64,000 nt of DNA from JABDGZ01 sp964483785. GTDB lineage: Bacteria; Omnitrophota; Gorgyraeia; Zapsychrales; Fredricksoniimonadaceae. The notes under the pieces were generated by a model. The model did not search any database, had not been told where the DNA came from, and worked only from the letters and a program-made list of their open reading frames with translations. Position 1 is the stretch's first letter; every line of letters begins with the position of its first letter. The translations under genes and the position numbers were made by a program. Where the stretch lies: NCBI GenBank assembly GCA_964483785.1, contig CAZACW010000004.1, positions 15,932 to 79,931 of the forward strand, read 5' to 3'. Shown in pieces: positions 41,280 through 49,237 of this stretch.

Positions 41280-42332
41280 TCACAAGCCCGTTTCAGCCGC
41301 CTTGCACAGCAGGCAGGGGCGCCACCAGGACTTAGAAACATCCAAGATGGGCTCGAAATCTTTGCGTTCAGCCGCGATTTCCCCAAAATCCTGGGACATC
41401 AAATTCCCGAAATAAAACGGGTCTTGGGCGATGTCCAGGCCATTCACCGCGCGGTAAGGATTGTAACATCCATAGCAATCTCCATTGCCGTCAATAAATA
41501 ACACCTGACGGTGCACCTGGCATGTGTAGTGACAGGTTTGGGATGAGGCATCCGATTGGGCCGGCCCATCAGACAAGCGGTTTAAGCGTTCGATCAATTT
41601 TTCCGTCTTTTGGATGAAATCCAAAATATTGGTATGATCCAGCAGGAATTTGTGTTGACGGTTGATCCGGGCCCAAAGCAGGACCTTCTTCAAGCCATGC
41701 AGATCGAACCCAAGATTAGACGGTGTTTTGATATAATTGTACACATATTGATAGGACACATAAAAACAGCGCTGTTCTGACAAGGCGCTTCCCAGCAATC
41801 GGCGCACTTTGAGAGGGAAGGAAAAAGCGTCCTTAACGGATTGTTTGGTCACAACATAATTGGTCCTTAAATTGATCCCCAAATTTTTTTCAGAAATGGC
41901 GCTGACCACATTCTTGACCAAGGCGCTGCAGCGATCAAAGTTGAACCCGGGATAAGGCGAATGGATTTTGTGCAATCCTTGCTCATCAACGGCATTCAGG
42001 TTCACGGTCAACTGGCGCAGGCAGGGCAAAATCTCAATGATCTCCTTATCCTGAAGGGCGTTTGACAAGAGTTCGATCTCAAAACCCAGGGCGCGGGCTT
42101 TTTTAATGATCCGGGTGAATGCCGGATTGAGCGTCGGTTCGCCCCTGCCCCCTACTTCCAAGACCCTAAACCCTTTTTCGAAAGCCTGGGCTATGACCGT
42201 GTGCCATTGTTCCTCAGTCATGGTTTCTTTTCGGCTCAACGGCTGGGCCTCTTTGACATAGCCGTACATGCAGAACCCGCAGCGGTATTGGCAGCCATCA
42301 TAGAGGGAAACAAGCAGGCGTTTTTCGTTCAT
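41280..42332 (-). CDS. Radical SAM protein I (first gene of the array)
   Basis: This 350-residue protein has C14-x3-C18-x2-C21 (CQYRCGFC, then MYGYVKEA), LEVGGRGEPTLNPAF, and a C-terminal Cys-rich region (CHYTCQVHRQVLFIDGNGDC, CYNPYRAV, and WWRPCLLC). It starts the minus-strand array of nine radical SAM proteins. A consensus promoter lies about 46 nt upstream. The MYGYVKE element is unusual, and I cannot assign a substrate. Confidence 0.8.
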   Translation of the reverse strand: MNEKRLLVSLYDGCQYRCGFCMYGYVKEAQPLSRKETMTEEQWHTVIAQAFEKGFRVLEVGGRGEPTLNPAFTRIIKKARALGFEIELLSNALQDKEIIEILPCLRQLTVNLNAVDEQGLHKIHSPYPGFNFDRCSALVKNVVSAISEKNLGINLRTNYVVTKQSVKDAFSFPLKVRRLLGSALSEQRCFYVSYQYVYNYIKTPSNLGFDLHGLKKVLLWARINRQHKFLLDHTNILDFIQKTEKLIERLNRLSDGPAQSDASSQTCHYTCQVHRQVLFIDGNGDCYGCYNPYRAVNGLDIAQDPFYFGNLMSQDFGEIAAERKDFEPILDVSKSWWRPCLLCKAAETGL

Positions 42333-42377
42333 GAGCGTCTTGGACTTTTAAACGATTCTGGAGGAGAGATGGTTTTT

Positions 42378-42406
42378 ATTATAATGCGCCGGGCATTAAA
42401 AATCAA
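42378..42406 (-). promoter_or_regulatory. Promoter of the radical SAM array
   Basis: On the minus strand, TTGATT (42401-42406) and a perfect TATAAT (42378-42383) are 17 nt apart. The -35 box overlaps the end of the upstream MBOAT gene. The predicted leader is about 40 nt. Confidence 0.65.
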
Positions 42407-43757
42407 AATATATGAACGCCCTGGCCCCGTCGATGGACAGGACCTTGCTTAAAATCATCAGCCCGATCGACCCAGCGACGATCAGCGCCCCCGGAAGCTT
42501 CTTGGCGGCCCTGATCTCTAAAGATAAACGGTCCCAAGGATGGGCCAGGAAAGCCAGGATGATCAATAGGACAGGAAATAATGTCATTGAAAATAAAGAA
42601 AAGCCCCCCCATTGGGAAAACCCGCCCAGCACATGTTTCAGCTGTCCCCAATCCCTGGACCTAAAGAGCATCCACGCCAAAGCCACCGCATGAAAGGTGA
42701 TGAGCTTAGCCAGCCACAAAGGCATTTTAACCGATGGCCATAGGCGGGAAAAAACGCGCTCCACGACCAAATAAAGGCCATGGCAAATTCCCCAAAGCAC
42801 GAACATCCATGAGGCCCCGTGCCAAAGACCGCCTAAGGCCATGGTGACCATGATATTCAAAAGCCTCCGGCCAAAGCCCCGCCGGTTGCCTCCCAACGGA
42901 ATATACAGGTAATCCTTGAGCCAACGCGAAAGCGTGATGTGCCATCGCCGCCAAAAATCCCTGACAGAGCGCGCGGCATACGGCCGGTTGAAATTCAAAG
43001 GAAGGCGGATGCCCATCATGAACGCCAGCCCGTAGGCCATATCCACATAGCCGCTGAAATCGCAATAAATCTGGACGGCAAAACCATAAAAGGTGAATAA
43101 ACTCTGATAGAAATTCAATGAGTCCTGCGCGCCGTAAAACCTGTCCACGTAAAATCCGATTTGATCGGCAAACACCATCTTCTTAAGCATCCCGATGGCA
43201 AAAAGCGAAAGGCCCAATTTAAAAAACCTCTGTTGAACAGCCAAATGCCCCAATTGGGGCAAAAGTTCCCTGGCCCGCATAATGGGGCCGGCGATCAGAT
43301 GGGGAAAGAAAGAGACGAAAACGCAATAGCGCAAGAATCCTTGTTCAGGCTGGATCAGTTTCTTTCGGACATCGATCAAATACGAAGCAACTGTAAAGGT
43401 GATGAAAGAAATCCCGATGGGCAAGGCCCAACGGCCATGGCTGGCCCATTGTTCCGCCCAGCGATCAGAAACGTTTTGAAGAATGAAAGAAGCATATTTA
43501 TAAAAAATCAGAGGCGAGAAGACCAGCAGGAGTGTTGCCGCAAATTGCCAACGCGGCATACGCGGCACTTTAAAAGCGCCATAATAGCTTAAAAGGACAA
43601 GGGCAAGCAGCAGGAATATATAGAAAGGGCACCACCAGGCGTAAAAAATACAGCTGGCTAAAAATACCGCCCCTAACCGCCATGGGGCCGGAACCATGCT
43701 CCATAGGAACATGAAGACCGCAAAAAAAATGAGGAAGGTATTGGAATAAAAGAGCAT
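42396..43757 (-). CDS. MBOAT-family membrane O-acyltransferase (AlgI/DltB-like), active form
   Basis: This 453-residue, 10-12-helix membrane protein probably transfers acyl groups across the membrane to a glycan or lipid. It has the MBOAT core RDFWRRWHITLSRWLKDYLY, IPLGGNRRG, and the catalytic His in LGGLWHGASWMFVLWG. Both conserved His residues are present. It is the last gene of an operon with three SGNH-like proteins and a second MBOAT, the usual partners that remove or transfer acetyl groups on the periplasmic side. Confidence 0.88.
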   Translation of the reverse strand: MLFYSNTFLIFFAVFMFLWSMVPAPWRLGAVFLASCIFYAWWCPFYIFLLLALVLLSYYGAFKVPRMPRWQFAATLLLVFSPLIFYKYASFILQNVSDRWAEQWASHGRWALPIGISFITFTVASYLIDVRKKLIQPEQGFLRYCVFVSFFPHLIAGPIMRARELLPQLGHLAVQQRFFKLGLSLFAIGMLKKMVFADQIGFYVDRFYGAQDSLNFYQSLFTFYGFAVQIYCDFSGYVDMAYGLAFMMGIRLPLNFNRPYAARSVRDFWRRWHITLSRWLKDYLYIPLGGNRRGFGRRLLNIMVTMALGGLWHGASWMFVLWGICHGLYLVVERVFSRLWPSVKMPLWLAKLITFHAVALAWMLFRSRDWGQLKHVLGGFSQWGGFSLFSMTLFPVLLIILAFLAHPWDRLSLEIRAAKKLPGALIVAGSIGLMILSKVLSIDGARAFIYFDF

Positions 43758-43763
43758 GGCTGA

Positions 43764-44735
43764 TCAATGCCTCGATAAACTTGCTTTCACCGCCGGCCCA
43801 ATGGCCTCGGCCATGATCTGCAGGCCTTGGGCATTATAATGAGGGTCTGAGGGCATAATCCATAATTGCGCTTGAGGGACAAGCTGCAATGACGGGGTAA
43901 AATCAACCGTCATCCAGCCCAACCGGCTCCCTAAATTTTTAATCTTGTCATATTCCCTCTTATAAGGAAAATCCGCCAAATCGTGGCTGTCCGGCGTGAC
44001 CGCCAAAATCACCTTAAACCCGTCTTCTTTCGCCATGGCATCCAATCTCTGGAAAGCGGCGACCATGTCAAGATATCCCTTGAAATCGTCCTTGTATAAA
44101 TTCTTGTAATAGCCAATCCGGCCTTTCCTGCTTGCGGTCCCCATTTGAAACATGTCCAGGGCCTCCACCCATTTAACCGCCAACTCACTGTGCCGCAGTA
44201 AAAAATTGCCTCCCTCAGGCCCCAGGACCTTGGCGTCGCTGATGAAAAAATGCACGATCACCAGATCCGGCTTCAAGGCCCTTAGCCTGGTCTCAAAAAG
44301 ATGCACATACCGCACCGCATTGTAATTGCCGATGCCGCCGTTAAGGACTTCTGCCTCCCGGCCCATTTCCTTTTGAAGATCAGCGGGCAGGGTGCTGTTT
44401 TCCTCGACCCCCCATCCTAAGGTATTGGAACTGCCCAAAAATAGGACCCTTAAATGATGCCGCTGTCCCTGCGTCTGGATCTCAGGCCCGCGCAGGCCGA
44501 AACTATTGATGCGGACCATGACGCCTTCAAGTTTGGCAGAGCTCCCCGGCCTGTGCACATGACCCAACACAGGATCAGGGCTTATCATCTTAAGCAATTT
44601 GGCATAGCGCCACATTTCAATGCTGTAGTCTGATTGGTCCAGGTTTTTCAAGCGCAGAAGCCCCTCGGTGAGGATGAGGGCCGCCAGCAAAACCGCGAAA
44701 AAAACCGCCGCTTCTTTAATTAATCTGATAAACAA
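43764..44735 (-). CDS. SGNH/GDSL-like hydrolase, membrane-anchored (copy 2)
   Basis: This 323-residue protein has an N-terminal membrane helix (residues 8-26) and an SGNH domain: block I LFLGSSNTLGWGV, NGGIGNYN, VIVHFFISDAK and C-terminal DPHYNAQGLQ (Asp-x-x-His). Block I reads GSS rather than GDS, so the nucleophilic Ser remains. It is about 35-40% similar to the gene at 44844. It should act outside the cytosol with the MBOATs. Confidence 0.8.
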   Translation of the reverse strand: MFIRLIKEAAVFFAVLLAALILTEGLLRLKNLDQSDYSIEMWRYAKLLKMISPDPVLGHVHRPGSSAKLEGVMVRINSFGLRGPEIQTQGQRHHLRVLFLGSSNTLGWGVEENSTLPADLQKEMGREAEVLNGGIGNYNAVRYVHLFETRLRALKPDLVIVHFFISDAKVLGPEGGNFLLRHSELAVKWVEALDMFQMGTASRKGRIGYYKNLYKDDFKGYLDMVAAFQRLDAMAKEDGFKVILAVTPDSHDLADFPYKREYDKIKNLGSRLGWMTVDFTPSLQLVPQAQLWIMPSDPHYNAQGLQIMAEAIGPAVKASLSRH

Positions 44736-44847
44736 ATCCGCCCTCCGGGGCGCTCTTTGTCATGAGCGTCAGCCATAAGGTCCCGGCGCCCAAAATCAGC
44801 ACCCCTATGACCCAATAGAGCCAGTATCTTTTTATAAAATCGTTCAT
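44716..44847 (-). CDS. DUF5989-like single-helix microprotein (operon with MBOATs)
   Basis: This 43-residue protein starts MNDFIKRYWLYWVIGVLILG and ends in EGGFVYQIN. It has a basic N-terminus, one membrane helix and a short polar tail, the same design as the 52-residue protein at 50194-50352. It begins in an ATGA overlap with the upstream SGNH gene (44844-44847) and ends 20 nt into the next one. I place it near the DUF5989 family by layout only. Confidence 0.6.
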   Translation of the reverse strand: MNDFIKRYWLYWVIGVLILGAGTLWLTLMTKSAPEGGFVYQIN

Positions 44848-45824
44848 GGCTTCAGCGGGCTTGGATATAACCCTTTTTTGATAAAATCAAAAGTGAACTC
44901 CGCGATCAACTGATGGGCCTTGCCGTTCGGGTGCGGGTCATCCGAAGCCACCCACAAATCTCCTGGCCTCTCCCATGGGGAAAACATAGAAGTGATATCC
45001 AGGACATCGATGCCGTTATTCTTTAAAAAATCCGCCATCATGCGCTGTTCTTGCTTGAAAGGATAATGAGCCAAATCATGGAACTCCGGAATGAACACCA
45101 CTTGCAATAAAATACCGTTCTTGGCACAGATGTCCCTTAACAACAGAAAGGCTTCTTTCGCGCGCGCAAGTCCCGGCCGGCCCTCCTGGTACAAATCCGC
45201 GTAATAAGTTTTATAATTTTTAGCCGGGTCCAGCCGCAATGACCAAGCATGCAGCCTTGACCAATATAAAGTCAGCAGCTGAGAATAGCCTAAAAACCAC
45301 CATGATGACTTATGCTGGGTGAGCTGGACACTGTTAATGACAAAAAACATCACCACCTTGTCCGGATGGTATTGCAACCCTTTTTTAATGAAATGATGGA
45401 CCTGCTGTTCGGTGGTATAATTGCCTGTCCCGGTATTGATGATCTCCGTCGGATAAATCCTGCTCAATTCCTTTTCCAGGATATCATGAAAGGTCTCTTC
45501 TTCCTTCACCCCCCATCCCAAGGTGAAGGAATCGCCTAAAAACATAATCCTTTTTTGATTGGTCCTGGCCACTAGACAATCGCGGCCGCGAAACCCGTCC
45601 GCATTGGTATGGATCATGACCCCCATCAAACGCGCCGATGCATTCGGCTTATGGACATGGTCAATGAAAGGGTCCGGGTCATCCTGTTTAAGGCCCATCG
45701 CGTATTTTGTCATCTCGACATCATAGACCAAATAATGATTGAGGCAGGCCCTTGTCAGCAGTTCGAGGGCCAGGAAGCACAAGACAATTGCGATGAACGG
45801 CTGGAGGCCTAATTTAGAGAACAT
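44844..45824 (-). CDS. SGNH/GDSL-like hydrolase, membrane-anchored (copy 1)
   Basis: This 326-residue protein has an N-terminal membrane helix, block I RIMFLGDSFTLGWGV (canonical GDS), TGTGNYTTEQQ, FFVINSVQ and the catalytic dyad segment DPHPNGKAHQ. It probably acts as a periplasmic acyl esterase or transferase with the MBOAT proteins. It overlaps the DltD-like gene by 16 nt and the microprotein gene by 4 nt. Confidence 0.82.
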   Translation of the reverse strand: MFSKLGLQPFIAIVLCFLALELLTRACLNHYLVYDVEMTKYAMGLKQDDPDPFIDHVHKPNASARLMGVMIHTNADGFRGRDCLVARTNQKRIMFLGDSFTLGWGVKEEETFHDILEKELSRIYPTEIINTGTGNYTTEQQVHHFIKKGLQYHPDKVVMFFVINSVQLTQHKSSWWFLGYSQLLTLYWSRLHAWSLRLDPAKNYKTYYADLYQEGRPGLARAKEAFLLLRDICAKNGILLQVVFIPEFHDLAHYPFKQEQRMMADFLKNNGIDVLDITSMFSPWERPGDLWVASDDPHPNGKAHQLIAEFTFDFIKKGLYPSPLKP

Positions 45825-46918
45825 GGGTTCCCTTCTTGTTTCAACATACGTTCCAAGACCTCGTTCCTGACATGGCTCTCATCATAGAAATCCTTCTCAT
45901 CAAGGCCGCAGACCTCCGAATTAAAGGAGCCTTTGATTTTGACATTCAATCTGCGCGCAAGAGCGCGGAAATCATTCTCGATACCGGCCAGGTCCAGGGC
46001 CCCGGGGTTGCGCTGGGGATCCAGAAAATAATGATAAAGTATGGGGTGAAAAGGAGGCACATAACAGGTGACCTGCACGTGACGCGAAGTTAAATAACCG
46101 ACGAATTTCTCTAAAATGTCCTCCAAATTCCGGCTGAACTTCAGCTGCCTCATCAATGGCGATGCCGGCCCATGGTCCATGTCCCTCACCGCCGCCCTTC
46201 GGCTTTGCGGCACGTCCCTTAGGTAATAGGCCCTGTCCCATAAATACCGGCCATCCTTGAAAAACATTTTTTCGTCGTTTCTCTGCATCCATCGGTCCAC
46301 TGCCATTTGAAAACGATGAAAAGACAAAATACGCTGCCATGAGGGCGGAATCAGCGGCCCCCTGATTTCTTCCCGGCTCACCCCTAAACGGTCCATCATG
46401 CCATAGACATCCTGTTTGATGAAGAGCCAATCCGGCGGCATGTCGGGAGAAAGGACCAGTTGCGCATTGAGAACAAATATAATCTTCTTAGGGAGCATGT
46501 TCTTTTGTTCGTACTCCTGGACAAGGCCCATATAATCGGCAAGCACAGCCCCCAATAAAGAATGATTCAAGACCTTATCCGGGGCAAAAATGTTCTCGCC
46601 GATCCATGACGTATTGCTTGACCCCAGCACCATAATATCAGGAGCAGAGCTTAAATGTTCAATCCAATATTTGAAGAGCAGCCGGTCGTTGATGGGACGG
46701 TTAAAGGAAACATTAAACCCGTCAGCCAACAGGCTCGCATAACGGCGTTCATCGCTCCCTGCCGGATCGGCCCCTAAAGGCAAAACCGCCTGAGGATCCA
46801 TGGCTATGTTCACCGCTGCCACCAACAACAGAACCGGGACAAAGCCAATCAGTTTCATGAACAGACGCCTTGCGCTTTGCCTTTCAGAACTGGAAATAGT
46901 AAAATGGATTTTGTCCAT
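45809..46918 (-). CDS. Membrane-anchored SGNH/DltD-like partner of MBOAT
   Basis: This 369-residue protein has a membrane helix at residues 21-40, block I MVLGSSNTSWIG, and the C-terminal YDESHVRNE (Asp-x-x-His). The middle (about 100-300) is typical of AlgJ/DltD-like proteins that pair with MBOATs. I use the ATG at 46918, which has GGGGAG 5 nt upstream. It overlaps the second MBOAT gene by 35 nt. It is the best candidate for the acyl acceptor-side enzyme of the operon. Confidence 0.74.
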   Translation of the reverse strand: MDKIHFTISSSERQSARRLFMKLIGFVPVLLLVAAVNIAMDPQAVLPLGADPAGSDERRYASLLADGFNVSFNRPINDRLLFKYWIEHLSSAPDIMVLGSSNTSWIGENIFAPDKVLNHSLLGAVLADYMGLVQEYEQKNMLPKKIIFVLNAQLVLSPDMPPDWLFIKQDVYGMMDRLGVSREEIRGPLIPPSWQRILSFHRFQMAVDRWMQRNDEKMFFKDGRYLWDRAYYLRDVPQSRRAAVRDMDHGPASPLMRQLKFSRNLEDILEKFVGYLTSRHVQVTCYVPPFHPILYHYFLDPQRNPGALDLAGIENDFRALARRLNVKIKGSFNSEVCGLDEKDFYDESHVRNEVLERMLKQEGNPCSLN

Positions 46919-48257
46919 GGTCTCCCCAAAACAGGATGCTTAAAACAAGCCCGTAATAGTACGCCCATCGCACCCAAGGCCTGTCCTTGGCAAAGATAAA
47001 ATGCCCGCCGGTATTCTGCAGCAATAATTCTAAAAAGATCAGGGCAATGATCAATTCGATGGAAAGGACCCACCATTTGATATTAAAACCGAAAGACCTG
47101 TAACTCTCTGCCCAGGCACCTTTTCCCCATCCGCGTCCTAAATGGCCTACGATAAAAAGGGCGTCCGCCATGTCCCTGGCCCTTAAAAAAATGTTGGAAA
47201 AGCCGACTAAAGCGAGCGTCAAAAACACCTGGGCTGTCCGGACGAATACACTGCTTTTAAGACCGGATTTTCTGCCGGGGCTCATGATCACATATAGTCC
47301 GTTGAGCACGCCCCAGACCATCAGCGTCGGGGAGGAGCGCTGCCCCAAGGCGCTGATCACAAAGACCACAATAATGTTCAAACACCATCGCCATGCAGGA
47401 CATCGATGACCTCCTAAGGGCAGATAGACATAGTCTTTCAGCCATTGCGCATAGGTGACGCTCCAGCGCCGCCACCATTCAGCGGCCGAAGTGGAAAACA
47501 AGGGGAAATTGAAATTATCCGGCAAGCGAAAACCCAGGACTTTCGCCGCCCCTACAGCCATGTCGCAATATCCGGAAAAATCGCAATATAACTGCACCAT
47601 GAAAAACAAGGCCGCCACAATGAATTGGGGCCCTTGATGACTGGGCACATCCCTGAAAACTTCATCCACCAAGACGGCCAAACGGTCCGCAATGACAACT
47701 TTTTTAAACAAGCCCCAGGCCATGAGCTTCAAGCCGTCGGCAATCCTCTGATAATCCACCTCATGCCTCTCATGAAATTGAGGGATCAAGCGGTAGGACT
47801 TTTCCAAAGGCCCGGCCGCCAGTTGGGGAAAAAACATCACATAAAGGGCATAAATCCCCCCATGCCGTTCTGCCCTCTGGCGTCCCCTGTAGACTTCAAT
47901 GACATAAGAAAGGTTCTGCATCACATGGAAGGTCAGGCCGACCGGTATGATCCAATTGAGCATGGACAGATTGAAATATTTGAAAACGAACAAAAAACTG
48001 CACGTGAGGATGATGCTTAGGACCAGATACGGCTTGGCGTTGCGATTTTTGAGGCGGGCCCCTTCGATCCAAAGGCCTGCCCAAAAGTTGATGATGATCA
48101 TCAAAAGCAGAACCAGCAGATACGGCGGGAAAAACCACATGTAAAAGACGCAGCTGGCGGCCAGCAGCAGGGCCCAGCGCCAGGGGTGAGGGCACAAAAA
48201 ATAAGACACGGACACAGCGAAGAAAAAAAACAAAAATGGGGCGGAATTAAAAAACAT
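46884..48257 (-). CDS. MBOAT-family protein lacking the catalytic histidine
   Basis: This 457-residue polytopic MBOAT protein keeps the scaffold AEWWRRWSVTYAQWLKDYVY, LPLGGHRCP, but the usual LWHGASW is replaced by LGQRSSP and RRWHIT by RRWSVT. Both His residues thought to be functionally important in AlgI/DltB are therefore absent. It may be a partner or regulator of the intact MBOAT at 42396, or have a changed chemistry. I start at the ATG at 48257 (MFFNSAPFLFFFF) with a GGAGC ribosome site. Confidence 0.8.
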   Translation of the reverse strand: MFFNSAPFLFFFFAVSVSYFLCPHPWRWALLLAASCVFYMWFFPPYLLVLLLMIIINFWAGLWIEGARLKNRNAKPYLVLSIILTCSFLFVFKYFNLSMLNWIIPVGLTFHVMQNLSYVIEVYRGRQRAERHGGIYALYVMFFPQLAAGPLEKSYRLIPQFHERHEVDYQRIADGLKLMAWGLFKKVVIADRLAVLVDEVFRDVPSHQGPQFIVAALFFMVQLYCDFSGYCDMAVGAAKVLGFRLPDNFNFPLFSTSAAEWWRRWSVTYAQWLKDYVYLPLGGHRCPAWRWCLNIIVVFVISALGQRSSPTLMVWGVLNGLYVIMSPGRKSGLKSSVFVRTAQVFLTLALVGFSNIFLRARDMADALFIVGHLGRGWGKGAWAESYRSFGFNIKWWVLSIELIIALIFLELLLQNTGGHFIFAKDRPWVRWAYYYGLVLSILFWGDHGQNPFYYFQF

Positions 48258-48288
48258 GGGCAAGCTCCAAGGCCCTGCAGAAATCATG

Positions 48289-48317
48289 TTCACAAATTTT
48301 TGATAATACATTACTAT
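48289..48317 (+). promoter_or_regulatory. Candidate near-leaderless promoter of the prepilin peptidase gene
   Basis: TTCACA (48289-48294) and TACTAT (48312-48317) have a 17-nt spacer. Five bases remain before the ATG at 48323. It overlaps the divergent minus-strand promoter. Confidence 0.42.
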
Positions 48318-48341
48318 AAGGCATGGTGTTGCCCCCACCAA
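48313..48341 (-). promoter_or_regulatory. Promoter of the MBOAT/SGNH operon
   Basis: On the minus strand, TTGGTG (48336-48341) and TATAGT (48313-48318) are 17 nt apart, with the -10 box overlapping the divergent one. The leader to the ATG at 48257 is about 50 nt and contains the GGAGC site. Confidence 0.55.
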
Positions 48342-49237
48342 CCATTATTCTTTTTGTGCTCATCCTCCTGATAGGCATCTTCACCACCATCACGGACCTC
48401 AAAAGCCAGAAAATCTACAATGGCCATCTCCTGGCCGGTGCCATCTTAGGGCTCGGGGCCATGATTTACGCCCTCATGTTGCAGGACCGGCAGGTCCTAT
48501 CCCATGTCATCAACGGCGCGGTTGCTTTTATCCTCGGCTTCTTGCTGCACAGGTCCGCCGTCTGGAAAGGAGGCGACGCCAAATTATTCACGCTGTACGC
48601 CTTCCTCATGCCGGAGCCGGTGTACAATCAAGTCCCTTGCCCGCCGGTCGTAAACCTTTTTGCCTGTTCTTTTATTTCTGCGATGCTCATCCTCTTCCCA
48701 TTTTTTATCAAAGATCTCATCATGCACCATCGGGCCATCGTTCTTGACCTGACCCGGCCCGTCAAGGTCCAGGCCTCCTTCAGGGCCATCGGAAGGACCG
48801 TATGCATATCCTGGATGCTCTTCCCGGTCTATTATCTTGCAAGAATGGCCAACCCTGTTATGATCTTGACTGTAACCTACCTGATTTTCAACAAAGGCTA
48901 TTCCGTCAAAAGTGAAGCCAAAAAACATTATATCGTGGATTTTTTAAAAAAGGAGTTCGTCGGGCTGTCGATCGGCATGGTCCTGGGATTGGGCCTGCGC
49001 CTTTGGCTGTCGCCCCATTCCCTGACCTTGCGCTCGCTGGCTGTGTTCTTGGCCATGATCAGCGTCTCAACGGCCATCTCGACGTGCATTCATACCGCCT
49101 TGCAGCATTTTAAGAATTACCATGAGCGCGTATCTTTTGCCCCCCTCCTTTTGTTCGGATGCTTGTTAAGTTATACCCCTTTCTTGACAATATTGACGCA
49201 TTGGACTGCCCAATGGAACGTCCTCCTTTACCATTAG
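48323..49237 (+). CDS. Prepilin peptidase-like A24 membrane protease
   Basis: This 304-residue polytopic protein is related to type IV prepilin peptidases. The first aspartate lies in TDLKSQKIYN (D25) and the second in the GxGD-like WKGGDAKLF (D85). The usual N-terminal zinc/methyltransferase half is missing, as in the short archaeal and TadV-like forms. The extra C-terminal helices (to residue 304) make it longer than a minimal A24 unit. It should cut prepilin-like leaders at the membrane. It overlaps the downstream radical SAM gene by 79 nt. Confidence 0.72.
   Translation: MVLPPPTIILFVLILLIGIFTTITDLKSQKIYNGHLLAGAILGLGAMIYALMLQDRQVLSHVINGAVAFILGFLLHRSAVWKGGDAKLFTLYAFLMPEPVYNQVPCPPVVNLFACSFISAMLILFPFFIKDLIMHHRAIVLDLTRPVKVQASFRAIGRTVCISWMLFPVYYLARMANPVMILTVTYLIFNKGYSVKSEAKKHYIVDFLKKEFVGLSIGMVLGLGLRLWLSPHSLTLRSLAVFLAMISVSTAISTCIHTALQHFKNYHERVSFAPLLLFGCLLSYTPFLTILTHWTAQWNVLLYH

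Noticed and set aside
28947..42332. Interpretation of the nine-radical-SAM array as a RiPP cluster
   Set aside because: The genes overlap or leave gaps of under 30 nt on the minus strand, and no small Cys-, Ser- or His-rich peptide with a ribosome site was found in or beside them.
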